In this document: positions 33,413 through 44,864 of the stretch, in pieces | Layout: each line of letters starts with the position of its first letter | How positions within the stretch are numbered: position 1 is the first letter of the stretch | Assembly (NCBI GenBank): GCA_964019425.1 | Contig: OZ025812.1 | Location: 821,027-885,026, forward strand | Source of the DNA: Flectonema sp. DT1601 | Lineage: Eukaryota > Euglenozoa > Diplonemea > Diplonemida > Diplonemidae | Length of the DNA stretch: 64,000 nt | Direction of reading: 5' to 3' | Notes under the pieces: generated by a model | Told to the model about the DNA's origin: nothing | The model's input: only the letters and a program-made list of their open reading frames with translations | Databases searched by the model: none | Program-made: the position numbers and the translations under genes

Positions 33413-34663
33413 TAGGTCACGCTCCGAATGAATATCGGGTACTGATGTGAACCACAGTACTTTTCGTGAGGTTCTTGCATTTATGATGTTCCATTTTTTG
33501 GTTGTTTATTTTAAAAAAAAAAAAAAAAAAATTTTTTTTTTTTTTTCAAGAATGGAAAAAAAAGTGCGAAAGTGTGGTGAAAAAAGTTGTCCCCATGGTC
33601 CTCTCCCCATCCCCTATCCACCGACCCCTTTCATAATGTAATACGTTGCTGTTTTGTATTTGGTTTAGGTTTTGCGTTGTTGGCAACCACTTGTTGATAT
33701 TTTCCTGTTCTTTTGCCCCCCTTTAAAAAAATAAAAAATAAAAAATAAAAATAATAAGTTAGTTCGACTTTACTTGAGATTATTGTGTTCTGTATTTTAG
33801 TCGTCGTCTTCACAAATTGAACAGCTGTTGTTGGTTAACAATTCTTTCCTTCTGTTGGTTCTTTCTTGATTGGAGACAAGGGGTATGACGAATTTTTTAG
33901 ATGAGGAAAAAAAAAAAAAAAAAAAAAAAAGATTATTTTCATCTATTTCTTATGACTCATAATAAAAAAATAACTAATTAAAGTAGCACGAAACGACTAC
34001 CTCACATAATACCTGTTTATTATTTAATAATGTGACTTTGTATCGATGTTTCAACTATCGTATGGATGAAATTTAAATGACAAAAGACCATGCGGAACAA
34101 CACACGCTACTACATGTTTTTGTTTCTTTTATATCGGATCAAACACTTGTGGTAGTGATGAGAAGGGCTGCATGGTCAAGGTGTCAGACGAGCCTGGAAA
34201 GGTTTTTAAAACTTCGTGATGGAATGAAAAAAAAAAAAAAAAAACATAAAAAAAAAAAAAAAAAAAATCAAGAAAAAAAAAAAAAAAAGTTACTCATTTT
34301 TATAAATTATTATTTCTCTTCTGTCTTGTGTGTGTCATTCTATTCTTACTGCTTGGAAGAAGGGGTTGCGATGCGTTTTTTTTCTTTTTTCTTTTTTCCT
34401 TTTCTTATTATCTTCTCAGCTTTGGTCAGTTTCCTTATTCGGCGCCTACAGGAGGACCCTTTGCTTCATATGCGTCCCACCTCACTAATCAAGACATTAA
34501 TGTTTGATATTGTTATTGTTGTCATTTTAACAGATTAAGGAAATGATGAATCAGATTATGTTGTCTCGTAGTTCCAGTAGAGTGGGATACAGTGAACACT
34601 ATTTTGTTTTTGTTTTTGTTTTTCTCATTTTGAAAATAGTATTCATCAAAAAAAAAAAAAAAT
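32627..34663. other. AT-rich spacer
   Basis: Homopolymer-rich; open frames are Phe/Lys artefacts. Acceptor-like ATTTTAACAG ends at 34533 and TTGAAAATAG at 34640, before the kelch gene. No repeat family member or RNA gene recognised. Confidence 0.5.
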
Positions 34664-37229
34664 ATGGGAAAAGGTCGAGACAAACGAAAGAAAGCAGCAG
34701 AAGAAAAGGGAGGTCGGAACAAAGCAAAGAATGACAAAAAGAATCGAGTGAAAAATCTTGAAAAACAATCCAGACGAACTGATGATGCTGGAGAGTTAAA
34801 AGAAGAAGACATTGAACTGTTATTGGAACAACATCGAAGAAAAGAACGAAAGAAGAGAGAAGTTATTGTTGAAGAATGTGAAGCACCGTCACCACGAATT
34901 AATATGACATTCGTATCAAACCCAACGAACCCTTCTGAACTTATCCTGTTTGGAGGAGAGTACTGGAACGGTGATCGTACCGATTCTTTCAATGAGCTCT
35001 ACCGCTATAATTTAGATAAGAAAGTATGGAAGTCAGTCACTGCTGGTAATTCTCCAACACCACGATCATCTCATCAGTCGGTTTGTTATAAACATTATAT
35101 GCTCGCATTCGGAGGTGAGTTCACTTCTCCTTCGCAAAGTCAATTTTATCACCACAAAGACTTGTGGAGATTAAACTTAAACACTTGGGAGTGGGAAGAG
35201 CTTAAACAAAAAGAACGAACCTCACCAACACCCAGATCTGGACACAGAATGACACTATGGAAACGTACAGCAGTTCTCTTTGGAGGGTTTCACGACACGT
35301 TGACTACCAACGGACAGTACTTTGACGATCTTTGGTTCTTAACTGACTTAGACGCTGCCGCAACATGGAAACGCCAAGAAACCAGTGGTGAAGGACCTTC
35401 AAAACGTTCTGCTGTAAACCTTTGCGTCTACGGTGATACGTTGTTTTTATACGGAGGTTTTCACCAAGGAAAGAGTGGAGGAACATCTCACACAGATTTA
35501 TGGAGCATTAATCTAACTTCCTTAGCTTGGACTCGGGTCAAGAAGACTGGAATTCCACCCAACCTAAGAACAGGTATGTCAAGACTAACAATGACTTATT
35601 AGAGTTGTTGTAAAAAAAACCAATTTTAAAAAATAAAACAGGAATGTCCATCGCAGTCAGCGCTCGGAAAGCAGTCTTCTTTGGAGGAGTCATGGACTAT
35701 GATGAGCAGAAAGATGTGAAAAGTAAGTTTTTTAACGACATGTACGTCTTCAATATGGACACGAAAAGATGGTTCCCACTGATGTTAAAAAAGAAGAAGG
35801 AAAGCGGAGGAAAGAGAAGAAGAAACAAGAACCACGTGTCCTCAATACAATCGATTGACACTGAGACCACCATAGACGATGACGACGCCACTACCATAGC
35901 AGACGATGATGAATTCAGCGATGAAGAAACTGAACTGGGATGGGACAAGTCATCAACACCCGCTCTTCCTCAACCAAAAAGAAAACCAACCAACGTCATG
36001 CCCGCTAAAATGACTCGCAAGCAAAAATCTGCTTGGTTGGCTGGGGAAGAACTTCGTAAGGAAGCAGAAAAAGAAGCATTAAAATCACTGGACCACTCGA
36101 AGTACGGCTCAGCAGAAGACACAACAAACGCAGAGGAGGATGAGGTTGCTCCTCAAGGAATGCCAATTTATTTGGGAAATTCTATTGTCGGATATCAAAA
36201 AACTCCTGAGCAGCTTGAAAAAGACAAACAACTTCGAGAAATGCAAAAACTACGAGAAAATCCATTTATTGCTTCTGAAGAGTACACTGAATCTAAAAAA
36301 GGATACGTCTTTAAGATGGGAGAACAAGGACTAGGTTACTACATCGATAACCCTCCTAAAGTTGTGACTTTTCATCCAACTGTCAAAGAGAGATCGAGAA
36401 AAACTTATTTCACAAATGATCAAGAGCAGATAGTCCCTTGTGGAAGATTTAGTGCTGCAGCTTGCTGCTCAGGTAATTACATGTACCTGTATGGAGGACA
36501 GTTTGAGGAAGGATCGAGAGAAGTAACTCTCAATGACCTGTATAAATTAAATCTTAACACTTTAGAAACTTTTGAACCCCTTCAAGAGATGGACTTAACA
36601 AAACTCGATTGGTTTGAGAGCGATGATGAAGGTGATGATGAAGACGAAGAGAATGAAGGAGGTAATGATGAGGAGGAAGACTCCGACAAGAAAGACGATT
36701 CTGATTCTGATGAGGACAGTGATGGTGATGATGATGATGATGAAAAACCAACAACAACATCAACCAAAAACACACGCCGTCGTGTCACATCGAAAAGAGA
36801 TGAGCTTCGCCTCAAACTTGGCGCTGATGAGGATGTTCCAACACCCAACACTCACGAGACTCTTCGAAATTTTTATAATCGAACTCTCGACTTCTGGCTC
36901 GAAGAGACTGGCTACCACTTGGAAGTTGGAGTTTTACTGGTGGCAGCTAAGGCTACAACAGACACTCAGAAAGCTATTCGAAAATCAGCTTTCAGAGTTT
37001 GTACTCGCCGCTACAGTGAGGTTTGTATTTATCAATGGAGACTACTTTTATAATTTGAGTTGTAATTACTTTATATAAACAAATACAGTGTCGACCAGTC
37101 TTAGAACAGATAGAACTCCTCGACAAGGAAGCTGAAGCAGAAGCTAAATGGAGAGAGAAGAAGGAAGCTGAAGCAAAAGAGAAAGAAAGACAGTTGCATC
37201 AAATGCAACGAAAAATGGCATCAAAATAG
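34664..37229 (+). CDS. Kelch-repeat protein, KLHDC4-like
   Basis: Exons 34664-35573, 35642-37020 and 37089-37229, about 809 aa. A very basic N-terminus (GKGRDKRKKAAEEKGG) leads into kelch blades: LILFGGEYWNG, HYMLAFGGEF, AVLFGGFHD, LFLYGGFHQG, AVFFGGVMD and, after a long insert, YMYLYGGQF. The order, the basic start and the CRPVLEQIELLDKEAEAEAKWRE end match KLHDC4 of animals and plants, a conserved protein of uncertain role, likely nuclear or nucleolar. Between blades 5 and 6 is an acidic/basic insert (about 350-550), and an Asp/Glu tract follows (about 640-700). Both introns are 68 nt with GTATGT and GTTTGT donors and CAG ends. Confidence 0.88.
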
Positions 37230-37693
37230 CAACGTTAACCCTTGAACAGCATCTTACTCTATCCTACTTAAGATGCGTCTTTTTTGTTGCAATTTATCCT
37301 TTTTGTTTTGTTTTGTTGATCATATTCGATATCAATTACTTTATGAGTGTAACGTTTCAACTTTTAGTTAATATTTTTTTTTTTTTAAATGCAGGTTCTA
37401 TGATACGAGTGTTGTATTTTTTTTTTTCTTTTTTTCTTTTTTTTTTCTTCTACAAAAAAGTTGAAACAAATAATCTATGACCCTCCACAAAACCCGCAAA
37501 GTATGTATAACAAACATTACTTTTAGTCAACATGTGTCTATGATGTAATGCAGTCATATTTATTTTGCTAACCCTCCCTGCCGACATCCCCATATTCGAC
37601 AGCATTATATTGCAACCAAGGTTTTTAGCCAAGTTTTCAAGTTGCTTTCCATTTAAATATTAGTATCAAGTTACCCCCCTCAGGTAGGAATCA
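37230..37693. other. Spacer containing R3 and R4 repeat fragments
   Basis: After a homopolymer stretch, 37500-37585 resembles 50700-50825 (R4: ACATTAC(T/C)TTTAGTC(A/G)ACATGTGTCT and the TAACCCTCCCTGC/TTAATCCCTCCTGC part), and 37588-37680 is the shorter R3 copy. The R3 end supplies CCCCCCTCAG, an acceptor-like site 11 nt before the F-box gene ATG. Confidence 0.6.
37588..37680. repeat. Dispersed repeat R3, shorter copy
   Basis: Aligns with 12441-12586 over CCCCATATTCGACAGCA, TATATTGCAACCAAGGTTT and AAGTTGCTTTCCATTTAAATATTAGTATCAAGTTACC, with two internal gaps. Identity in the aligned parts is high by eye. Confidence 0.7.
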
Positions 37694-38527
37694 ATGCCAT
37701 GTGAAGTAGCTCAGTTGGATGCATCTGAACTGCAGACCGTAGATCTGAATGAGTGCAGTTGGTTAAATGGACCATCAAATGATCAGTTGAACGCCTTGTT
37801 GTTGGAGGTTGCTCCCGGTTCTGGTAAAGTTCGATCACCACCAACGATTCACGTTCCGCTATCACCAGCTCCGATGAGTGTTTCTCCTTCTCATACGGCA
37901 AGCAGTAATGAAAAAACTAATTCTTGGAATGTCTCTCGACCTGGTTCCAGCTACTCAAGATATACAATGGAAGGAAGACAGATTATTCATTTATCTGACG
38001 ATGTCTTGCAGTATATCTTTTCATTTCTTTGGCCGGTCAGAGAACTTTTCAGTCTTCGTCTAACCCGACGTTCACTTAAAAATGGAATTGATAGTCTTAA
38101 GGCACTCTGCCTTACATGTGATCAACCCGTTAACTGGAAACAAGCAATCGCTTGTGACAGTTGTTGTATAAGTAGCTGTAGAACATGTGCGAAGATAGAA
38201 TTAATGCCGAAAGAATTAATGATAAAAAACTTTTCTCTTGCTAATTGCAGATCATGTAGTGGTCGTATTCAGCCGGAATGGGAATCATGTCCGTGGTGTG
38301 GTACGTTACGGACTGACCTCTCACATAGTATGCGACTTAGAAAAATTTGGAGAAAACCTCGAGCGTGGATTCCTCATCCTTGTGGTCACTTAATGGTTAT
38401 GAGACGTACCTGTGGTGTTTGCATAAAAATATGTACCCAATGTAGGGGTCTTGCCTGTGAAAAATGTATATGGCATGACGGGTCACGCAGTGCCTGTTTT
38501 GCCTGTACTATTTCAAGCGGCAGCTAA
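37694..38527 (+). CDS. F-box-like protein with C-terminal Cys-rich zinc-binding region
   Basis: 277 aa, intronless. Residues about 95-135 (IIHLSDDVLQYIFSFLWPVRELFSLRLTRRSL) read as an F-box. The C-terminal half has at least ten CxxC or CxxC-like pairs: CLTCDQP, CDSCCISSCRTC, CRSCSGR, CPWCGTL, then CGHLMVMRRTCGVCIKICTQCRGLACEKC and CFAC, which could bind several zinc ions in RING-like or ribbon folds. F-box proteins usually recruit substrates to SCF ubiquitin ligases; the Cys-rich part would then bind the substrate or act itself as an E3. I do not recognise a named family. The leader is only about 11 nt from an acceptor-like CAG, and the first in-frame ATG is used. Confidence 0.65.
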   Translation: MPCEVAQLDASELQTVDLNECSWLNGPSNDQLNALLLEVAPGSGKVRSPPTIHVPLSPAPMSVSPSHTASSNEKTNSWNVSRPGSSYSRYTMEGRQIIHLSDDVLQYIFSFLWPVRELFSLRLTRRSLKNGIDSLKALCLTCDQPVNWKQAIACDSCCISSCRTCAKIELMPKELMIKNFSLANCRSCSGRIQPEWESCPWCGTLRTDLSHSMRLRKIWRKPRAWIPHPCGHLMVMRRTCGVCIKICTQCRGLACEKCIWHDGSRSACFACTISSGS

Positions 38528-38677
38528 TACTCTGAGATAGTAGTGCGGTTTTTTTTTTTTTTTTTTTGTTTTTTTTTTTTTGTTTGTTTGTTTGTTTGTT
38601 TGTTGACGAATTTCTATAAAAAAAAACCTTATTTTTTATCACCTTGTGTTTGTTTTTCTAGCTTGAGAATGATTTGG

Positions 38678-38714
<37 letters not shown>

Positions 38715-39093
38715 TTTATTAAGGGGATATGTTATTGGTTCGTTATCCTTCGTTTTTATTTTCTATTTTTTTTTTTTTTTTTTGAATTCATTTTTGTATC
38801 ATTCGGACTAGTCATAATACCGGACTGGGGTGGGGGACGAGTTTCACGCACTCCCCGTTGCACTGCTTCCACCTAACATTTTGAAACTGATTAAAAGCAA
38901 TCAACGGAAAGGAGGATGAGTGACACGGAGTGACGTTCCTGAATTTTTCAGGAATTGGAAGCTGAAATAATTTAAAAAAAAAAAAAAAAAAAATGTTTGT
39001 CTCGTCTGCCCAGTGAAATCGTCACAACACCCACAAAACCCGGTAGTGTTGATCAGCCTGATGAACGACTTTTTTTTTTTTTTTTTTTTTTTT

Positions 39094-39234
39094 GCACCGA
39101 CGAAGTCGGAGAAGAAACTATTCAGATTAAAGAGCCGTTTATTTATTATGTCATGTTTATCTATTTTCCCTGTGCCGCCAGTAAAACTAGCTGCAAATCA
39201 ACAAAAATATAATAAGGCTGCTTATCTGAATGGG
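39094..39234 (-). repeat. Hairpin-ended dispersed repeat (R1), complete copy
   Basis: Between poly(T) runs: GCA, hairpin CCGAC-GAA-GTCGG, AGAAGAAACTATTCAGATT, a conserved core (CCCTGTGCCGCCAGTAAAAC), and the end GGCTGCTTATCTGAATGGG, whose complement repeats the ATTCAGAT of the start. It matches the reverse complement of the COG1 intron copy (21245-21393) with few changes. Confidence 0.85.
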
Positions 39235-39872
39235 TTTTTTTTTTTTTTTTTTTTTTTTTTCCGGAATCCAGACACTTTATATTTTATTATTATTATTATT
39301 ATTATTATTCGTTTTTTTTTTTTTTTTGTTTTTGAATTGAGACTATCCTACAAAAGGCATATATAGGAAACTAATATTGTTTTCCCTGAGGGAGTTGACC
39401 CGCAAAAAAAAAAAAGAAAAATCTTTGCTTCGTAGGCTTATCTCTATTCTTTTCTCGAACTTCACCCTCGTAGACAAAGATTAAAAAATATATTGTGTGG
39501 AATCTGAAATGGTGTTGTCACAACCACTTTGAAGAAATCGAAGGTCTACCCGGAGGTGTCGTTCTCGTTGATGATAAAAAAAAAGAAAAAAAAAAAAAGA
39601 AAAGAAAATCGACTATACACCCTAAAGCGGAGATTGACGTAATGATAGGTTTCTTCATATCATGCACAAGAAATGCATATTTCTGTAAGTGAATGTATTT
39701 TTTTTTTTTTTTTTTTTGATTTTTCGAACTGTCGCAAGCCAATGGAATGATTTTATCGCCTTCCTCTGCCGTCGCTGGGGGGATCTGATCTTTTTTCCCA
39801 CTCCCCTTCTGCCCAGGCTGCAATCACCGAGCGGACTGCTAGGAAAGCCTTACGTCGGGTTCGTCCACTGTT

Positions 39873-39903
<31 letters not shown>

Positions 39904-40683
39904 CACATTTATTTTAATTTACAGCTGTTTTTCACTGTTACGGTAGCGTAGACAAGAGGTGCTCAACTACGTTCACGTGGCCTCCATCAGAGAAACCAGG
40001 CAAATGTTCAATGCCTCTTGTTTCATGGTGACAGTACTTTTATTTTTTGTGCAAAGACCTGCAGTATTCCTCCCAGATAAATCTTTTCGTATCGTAATCA
40101 AATTTCCCCTTCTGCCCTGGTTAAATGCTGAAAGATAGGTCACCTGGAGAAAGTGGGTTAAAAAAGTTAAAGCCAATTTTTTTTTTAAAGTAAACTTTTT
40201 TTTTTTTTTAAAAAAATATATTTATTGCCCTGTTGCTGTTTTTCTTTGTTATTGGTATTGGTTTGTTGTTCGGTTGTGTTTCTTTTTATCACCGCAAACA
40301 CCCACCCCACGCACGCAAAAAAAAAAAAAAAAAAAAAAAAAACATTCACTTTTCTATTTTTGAGTGGTCCCTCTTCCTTCACGTTTCTGTTTTCGCTGTT
40401 TTCGCGACATAGCCTCAAAGTTGTGATAGACGGCAGGTTTTTTTTGTGCTGTCTTGTTTTTCTTGCTAATTTATTTTTCTTCTTTGCAAGTACCCCTCGT
40501 CATTGTGTGTGTGCTTTGGTGACCGTCATTTTCTTCGTTTAGCCGATTTATTTATTTCTTTTTTTCGAAGGTTGGGAGCCGCAATTCTCCATACTTTGTG
40601 ATCGTCTGTTGTGTTTTTACATGAAGGGGGTCCAGACTCAATTTATTTTTATATTTTTTTTTTATATTTTTAAAAGTCTCTAA

Positions 40684-40838
40684 CACTGTCTGCTCACGCG
40701 GGTGGTGGGTTTAGGTAGTCATTTGTTCCAGGTTATTCTACGTCTCTTATCGTCTGTGAGAGTCTCAAGGTTGGCTGGTAGCGATATAACTGTTACCCCT
40801 GTTGAGCTTTTTCCTGACTTTTTGGCTCCTAGGCTTTG
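40684..40838 (+). repeat. Dispersed repeat R2 (SINE/LINE-tail-like)
   Basis: About 155 bp starting CACTGTCTGCTC and ending GGCTCCTAGGCTTTG plus poly(A). About 95% identical by eye to 51851-52024. The A-rich right end and copy distribution are like a retroposed SINE or the 3' tail of a LINE. Confidence 0.8.
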
Positions 40839-41152
40839 AAAAAAAAAAAAAAAAAAAATGAAGATAAAACCGTATTTAAGTCCAGTGAAAATACTTAAAA
40901 AAACAGTTTTTAGAAGGTTCTTGACTTGTGTGGGACACATCTCGCAATATTCAGACTCGAAAGTCAAAATTCCAAACATACAAAACGCAACCGACTGTAA
41001 TAATATATTTTTTTTTCTCTCTAATTCAGAAACATCAATAAAATAAGTAATCTTCTGAAGTTTTGGTTTCCTTCATCCGGTTTTTTAACCTTATTACTGT
41101 CATTCTTCATCTTCAAAAAAAAAAAAAAAATTAGAATTTTCTACAAACATTG

Positions 41153-43570
41153 ATGAATGAATACCCTCTGAGTGATACAGGAAGCTCTGATAATGATGTG
41201 AGATTACATGAAGGTGAATGGAGAGGAGAAGAAAAAGAGCATTGGTGCTCTGGTGATGGTCACGTTGAAGGAATGCTTTGTGAACACAACGCTGATATGA
41301 TCGAAGGTGAACATTGGAGCTGCTGTGGATCTCTTGAATTTGATGGTCCATGTGGAGTTCCTAATGAAACCATACGATCATCAACTCCGATATCACACGA
41401 ATCTGATGAAATGCTGATGTATATATTCGAAACAGAGAGATGGTTTCCAATTGTTGGTTGGGGTCAAAAACGACTTCCTACAGACATACCAGAATGGCAT
41501 GATACGAAACGAAAATCTGTCGACAGACGGCAAATTCGTCTTCCAGCAGGATGCATCTGGGCCTCGTCTTGGTCAATAGATTCATCGCGAGGAGACAACG
41601 AAGGATGGGAATACAGTGGAAATTGGAGATGGAAATATCATCATACAAGAAGAAAGACAGATATGGTCAGAAGAAGAAGATGGAAAAGAAGTTATCACCG
41701 AGAAAAAGAAATTGATATAACTCTTCACCGATCTCGAGAAGGTGAACCTTTAGGAGCGACATTCAAGGACAGGATTCTTATAAAAGGTGAGGGTGTGGCT
41801 GAGTCGTTGTCAGATTTCTTAGGATGGAGATTGTCAAGTGTTGACGATGGTCCAGTCATAGAAGATGATACGCAGATAGCAGAGGCAATTAGAAATAAGA
41901 TTTCATTAAAAATAACATTGCAAGCCATCCCAACACCTGAATTACACTTTCTACCTGACCACCCATATCACAGTCATAGGTGTTTCACTATATCTAAAGG
42001 AAGAAAACAACACGGATCGTTTTTTATGAGCGTCTCACATGCATCTTTTGTAACAAATCCATTCAAGTCTTTTATACTATTCCAATGGAAACATTGTATT
42101 AAGGTAGATAAGCAGATGGCTTGGAAAGGACAGTCGATTAAATTCACAATCAGAGATGATTCCGGTGAGCGCAAAGAATATTTATTTGAAGGATTCGATG
42201 CGAAGGATAATGTGTACGGTAATGTCAAAGACTTAGCAGGTCCTGTCTGTGGAAGGGGAAGGACAGCTTCTCGGTCATCAGCTGCTAGTTTTGATGAAAG
42301 TGGATCTGAATACGATGGCAACTCGAGGGTATTTCACACTCATTCATCAACGAATAAACACTCATCAGTACCATCAGAGACGCCAGGTTCTCCTTCTACT
42401 CCGCTTGTGACTTCTCCAGAAATATCAGTTGCGGAAATGAATGGATTGTTTTCTCGTCTTCCACAACATGTTTCTAAATATTTCTTAAGCGAATCGCACA
42501 TCACTCACGTGACTCATGATACAGTTGTCATTCCTGGAACATCAATCAATGATGTGTTTAACGTTCTGTTTGCAAACGATTCAAAATTCCTATCATCATA
42601 TCACACCAAGCGTGGTGAGTACCAAGGAACAAAAGAAAAACCAACTCCTTGCGTCATTCCTCACTGGGAACAACTCACTCCAGATACTGGTTATCGCAGT
42701 TTTGAATGCACGACAATAGTTCAAGCACCTTGGAATAAACACACTAGATTTGTGGAATGGCAGAGGTATGCCAAGAGTGATAAAAAACTATTGGTTCATT
42801 TTACTAGTCAGACTCCAGACGTTATGACTGGAGACTGTTTTAGAATAGAAGTCCTTGTCGATGTGACACAAGGAAAGGGTAGTTGTGATTTGCGAATTTT
42901 ATCAGAAATTCATTTCTTAAAAAGTACCTGGATTCGGTCAAAGATACAGTCAACAGCCATTGGAGAACTGGTAGTTACATACAGACAGTTTGTGGCGCAG
43001 GCGAGGGAGGCTTTGGGAGGTAAACGATTGTCTTCCAGGTCATCAAATTCTTTTTCTGGAGAAAAAAAAAAAACTGACTCACCACCAGAATCTGCTATCA
43101 CCCAAGCCAATCCAATACCGGTTAAGAATCTCAACTTGTCAGGGATGTTACCGTCGAGTTCAGTTGTTTTTGATATTATCCAACGTTTGATTTCCGGTAT
43201 TTCAAATTTTGGAATTCTTAATGGAATCGCGGTAATATTATTACTCTATAGCTTAGCCTGTGTATGGGCAGTAGTGACCTCTGTGACTACTGCCATTCAG
43301 GGATACTCGGACTTATCAGGCGCGCTATCCACAGCAGCCAGATGTTCGTCTGACCCTCTTTGTAATAGGACAACTGCAGGTGAGAATCTGCTTCGACTTT
43401 TAGAAGCATCAGGAGGGACACAAGCCTCTCTGTCTCTGACGTTTAATACGATTTCATTGGCTGTTGCTAATGTGGAATTAGTTGTTTTACTAATATTTAG
43501 TTTGTTTCTCACTGGGGCAATAGCATTCTTATTACATAGCGTCTTAGGCCAGCGTACACCTGGATCGTGA
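41153..43570 (+). CDS. DysF - PDZ-like - GRAM - VASt membrane protein, Aster/LAM-like sterol transporter candidate
   Basis: About 805 aa, intronless; the first in-frame ATG is at 41153 (the TTG before it is not a credible start). Domains in order: acidic start; dysferlin-type domain (about 84-181) with FETERWFPIVGWG, LPTDIPEW, EGWEYSGNWRWKYH and the closing VRRRRWKRSY; a PDZ-like unit (about 188-257: EGEPLGATFKDR...LGWRLSSVDDGPV); GRAM (about 275-362: FFMSVSHASFVTNPFKSF...RKEYLFEGF); Ser-rich linker; VASt/StART-like (about 424-614: VVIPGTSINDVFNVLFAND...W.QLTPDTGYRSFECT). Two hydrophobic helices follow (about 690-710 and 768-797). GRAM plus VASt plus a TM anchor is the layout of Lam/GRAMD1 proteins, which carry sterol at ER-plasma membrane contacts. 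The DysF and PDZ-like additions are unusual. Confidence 0.82.
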   Translation: MNEYPLSDTGSSDNDVRLHEGEWRGEEKEHWCSGDGHVEGMLCEHNADMIEGEHWSCCGSLEFDGPCGVPNETIRSSTPISHESDEMLMYIFETERWFPIVGWGQKRLPTDIPEWHDTKRKSVDRRQIRLPAGCIWASSWSIDSSRGDNEGWEYSGNWRWKYHHTRRKTDMVRRRRWKRSYHREKEIDITLHRSREGEPLGATFKDRILIKGEGVAESLSDFLGWRLSSVDDGPVIEDDTQIAEAIRNKISLKITLQAIPTPELHFLPDHPYHSHRCFTISKGRKQHGSFFMSVSHASFVTNPFKSFILFQWKHCIKVDKQMAWKGQSIKFTIRDDSGERKEYLFEGFDAKDNVYGNVKDLAGPVCGRGRTASRSSAASFDESGSEYDGNSRVFHTHSSTNKHSSVPSETPGSPSTPLVTSPEISVAEMNGLFSRLPQHVSKYFLSESHITHVTHDTVVIPGTSINDVFNVLFANDSKFLSSYHTKRGEYQGTKEKPTPCVIPHWEQLTPDTGYRSFECTTIVQAPWNKHTRFVEWQRYAKSDKKLLVHFTSQTPDVMTGDCFRIEVLVDVTQGKGSCDLRILSEIHFLKSTWIRSKIQSTAIGELVVTYRQFVAQAREALGGKRLSSRSSNSFSGEKKKTDSPPESAITQANPIPVKNLNLSGMLPSSSVVFDIIQRLISGISNFGILNGIAVILLLYSLACVWAVVTSVTTAIQGYSDLSGALSTAARCSSDPLCNRTTAGENLLRLLEASGGTQASLSLTFNTISLAVANVELVVLLIFSLFLTGAIAFLLHSVLGQRTPGS

Positions 43571-43861
43571 GAATCGTCCCTTTTTTTTTTTTTCTGATTA
43601 ATTTATTAATGAATTATTCATTGTTGTAGTAACGGCTCTATGCGTTTGAAGAGAAATCGTTTTTTTTTTTTTTTCTCTATTTAGTCGATAGCATTTTGGT
43701 TGTTAACGGTGAGTGTGTGTGTGTGTGATGATGTGATTATTTTGTTACTAAAATTTTAAACCAACCCAAAAAAAAAAACAAAAAAAAAAACAAGATTTTC
43801 CCCTCAGGAGTGGTAGCTGCTGAGAGAACTGAAGTGGCAACACAGTGACGATCCTGTCGAC

Positions 43862-44069
43862 CATGTCCACCACCCCCGGATGACGTAGTCGTCTCTTTTT
43901 GAAGGAATGATTGTCCCTTGAAATGCATCAAGCGGGGACAGGGACAATTACCCTGGAAAGCTGCACTCTTTTGTGCAGTAGGGTGTCTGGTGGATGTGCA
44001 TGGAAAAGACAGGGGAGATCGCATCAGGCTGTACCGTTAACCGCAATAGGTCTCCTAGGCTAAAAGCCT
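43862..44069. ncRNA. Candidate structured RNA with nested hairpins
   Basis: Outer helix CATG (43862-43865)/CATG (43999-44002) continuing as TCCACCA (43866-43872)/TGGTGGA (43988-43994) with a 4 nt bulge. Inside are CAGGG-acaatta-CCCTG (43939-43955) and CTGCAC-tcttttg-type loop-GTGCAG (43961-43978), plus GACG-TAGT-CGTC near 43883. AGGCT-AAA-AGCCT (44057-44069) and CGTG-GTTACGA-CACG follow, and a T20 run ends the tract at about 44142-44161. No match to RNase P, SRP or U-RNA signatures was found by eye. Strand is undecided; the T run favours +. Confidence 0.35.
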
Positions 44070-44379
44070 CTGGTGGCGTGGTTACGACACGGAGTAGCGA
44101 CTTAAACTACGAAGTTATAATTTCCTAGCTGATCAATCGCTTTTTTTTTTTTTTTTTTTTTGAGGGGGAGTCCTAGCCTAGTCTTGATTATGTTTTTTGT
44201 ACCTATTTTTTACCTAACAATCGGTTCAATGATTCTCTCATATTAAATTGTGTTAGTTAGTTAGTTTTTTTTTTTTTTTAAAACAAACAACACAAAAAGA
44301 CATTGCATTTCTGAGTTGTATTTTCTTTTCTTCTTTTTTTTGTGTGACTGTTGCCTTATGTGATAGTTCATCTGGTAGG

Positions 44380-44414
<35 letters not shown>

Positions 44415-44864
44415 CCTCAGTTCCGATTTCCAGTGAGGTTGTACGGTTTGTACGAATAATAACGACAAAAGTCTTTTGAATATGAAAGAATGACAGCGTT
44501 CGTTGTCGTTCTTGCTCTTGGGAAGATACTTGTATAAGTGAAGTCTCACTGTTGTCTTCGATTGTGTTTTTATTTGAGAAGAGAGGAGGGGGAAGGAGGA
44601 AGGGAGTGGAGCACTGTCTTGTCCTTGTCCAATTTGTTAAAATGAAAAAATATTTTTTATTTTAAATACAACTCTTAAAACTGTCGATGTTGGAAAATCT
44701 ATTTTTTTTTTTTCCAATTTTTACGACCCATCGTGTGTGGCCTCAGAGCTTTCGTTTATTTTTTTTCGCGTGACTTTTTTTTTCTCTCTCTCTTATGCAA
44801 AATACCCAAAAATGGTTACTTTCATTTTTCCTTTTAAAAAAAAAAAAAAAGTTTAACTACACTC

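Larger units (their letters stand above)
38528..41152. other. AT-rich spacer with repeats
   Basis: Very long T runs (up to about 33), a (GTTT)n run at 38581-38601 and (ATT)n at 39281-39310. Holds R1 (39094-39234), a fragment at 39937-39990 shared with 8819-8875 and 12388-12436, and R2 (40684-40838). TTAG at 41131-41134 is the acceptor candidate for the next gene. No protein gene seen. Confidence 0.55.

Noticed and set aside
41150-41152. TTG codon as start of the DysF-GRAM-VASt gene
   Set aside because: A normal ATG follows immediately at 41153; non-ATG starts are not needed in a nuclear gene.
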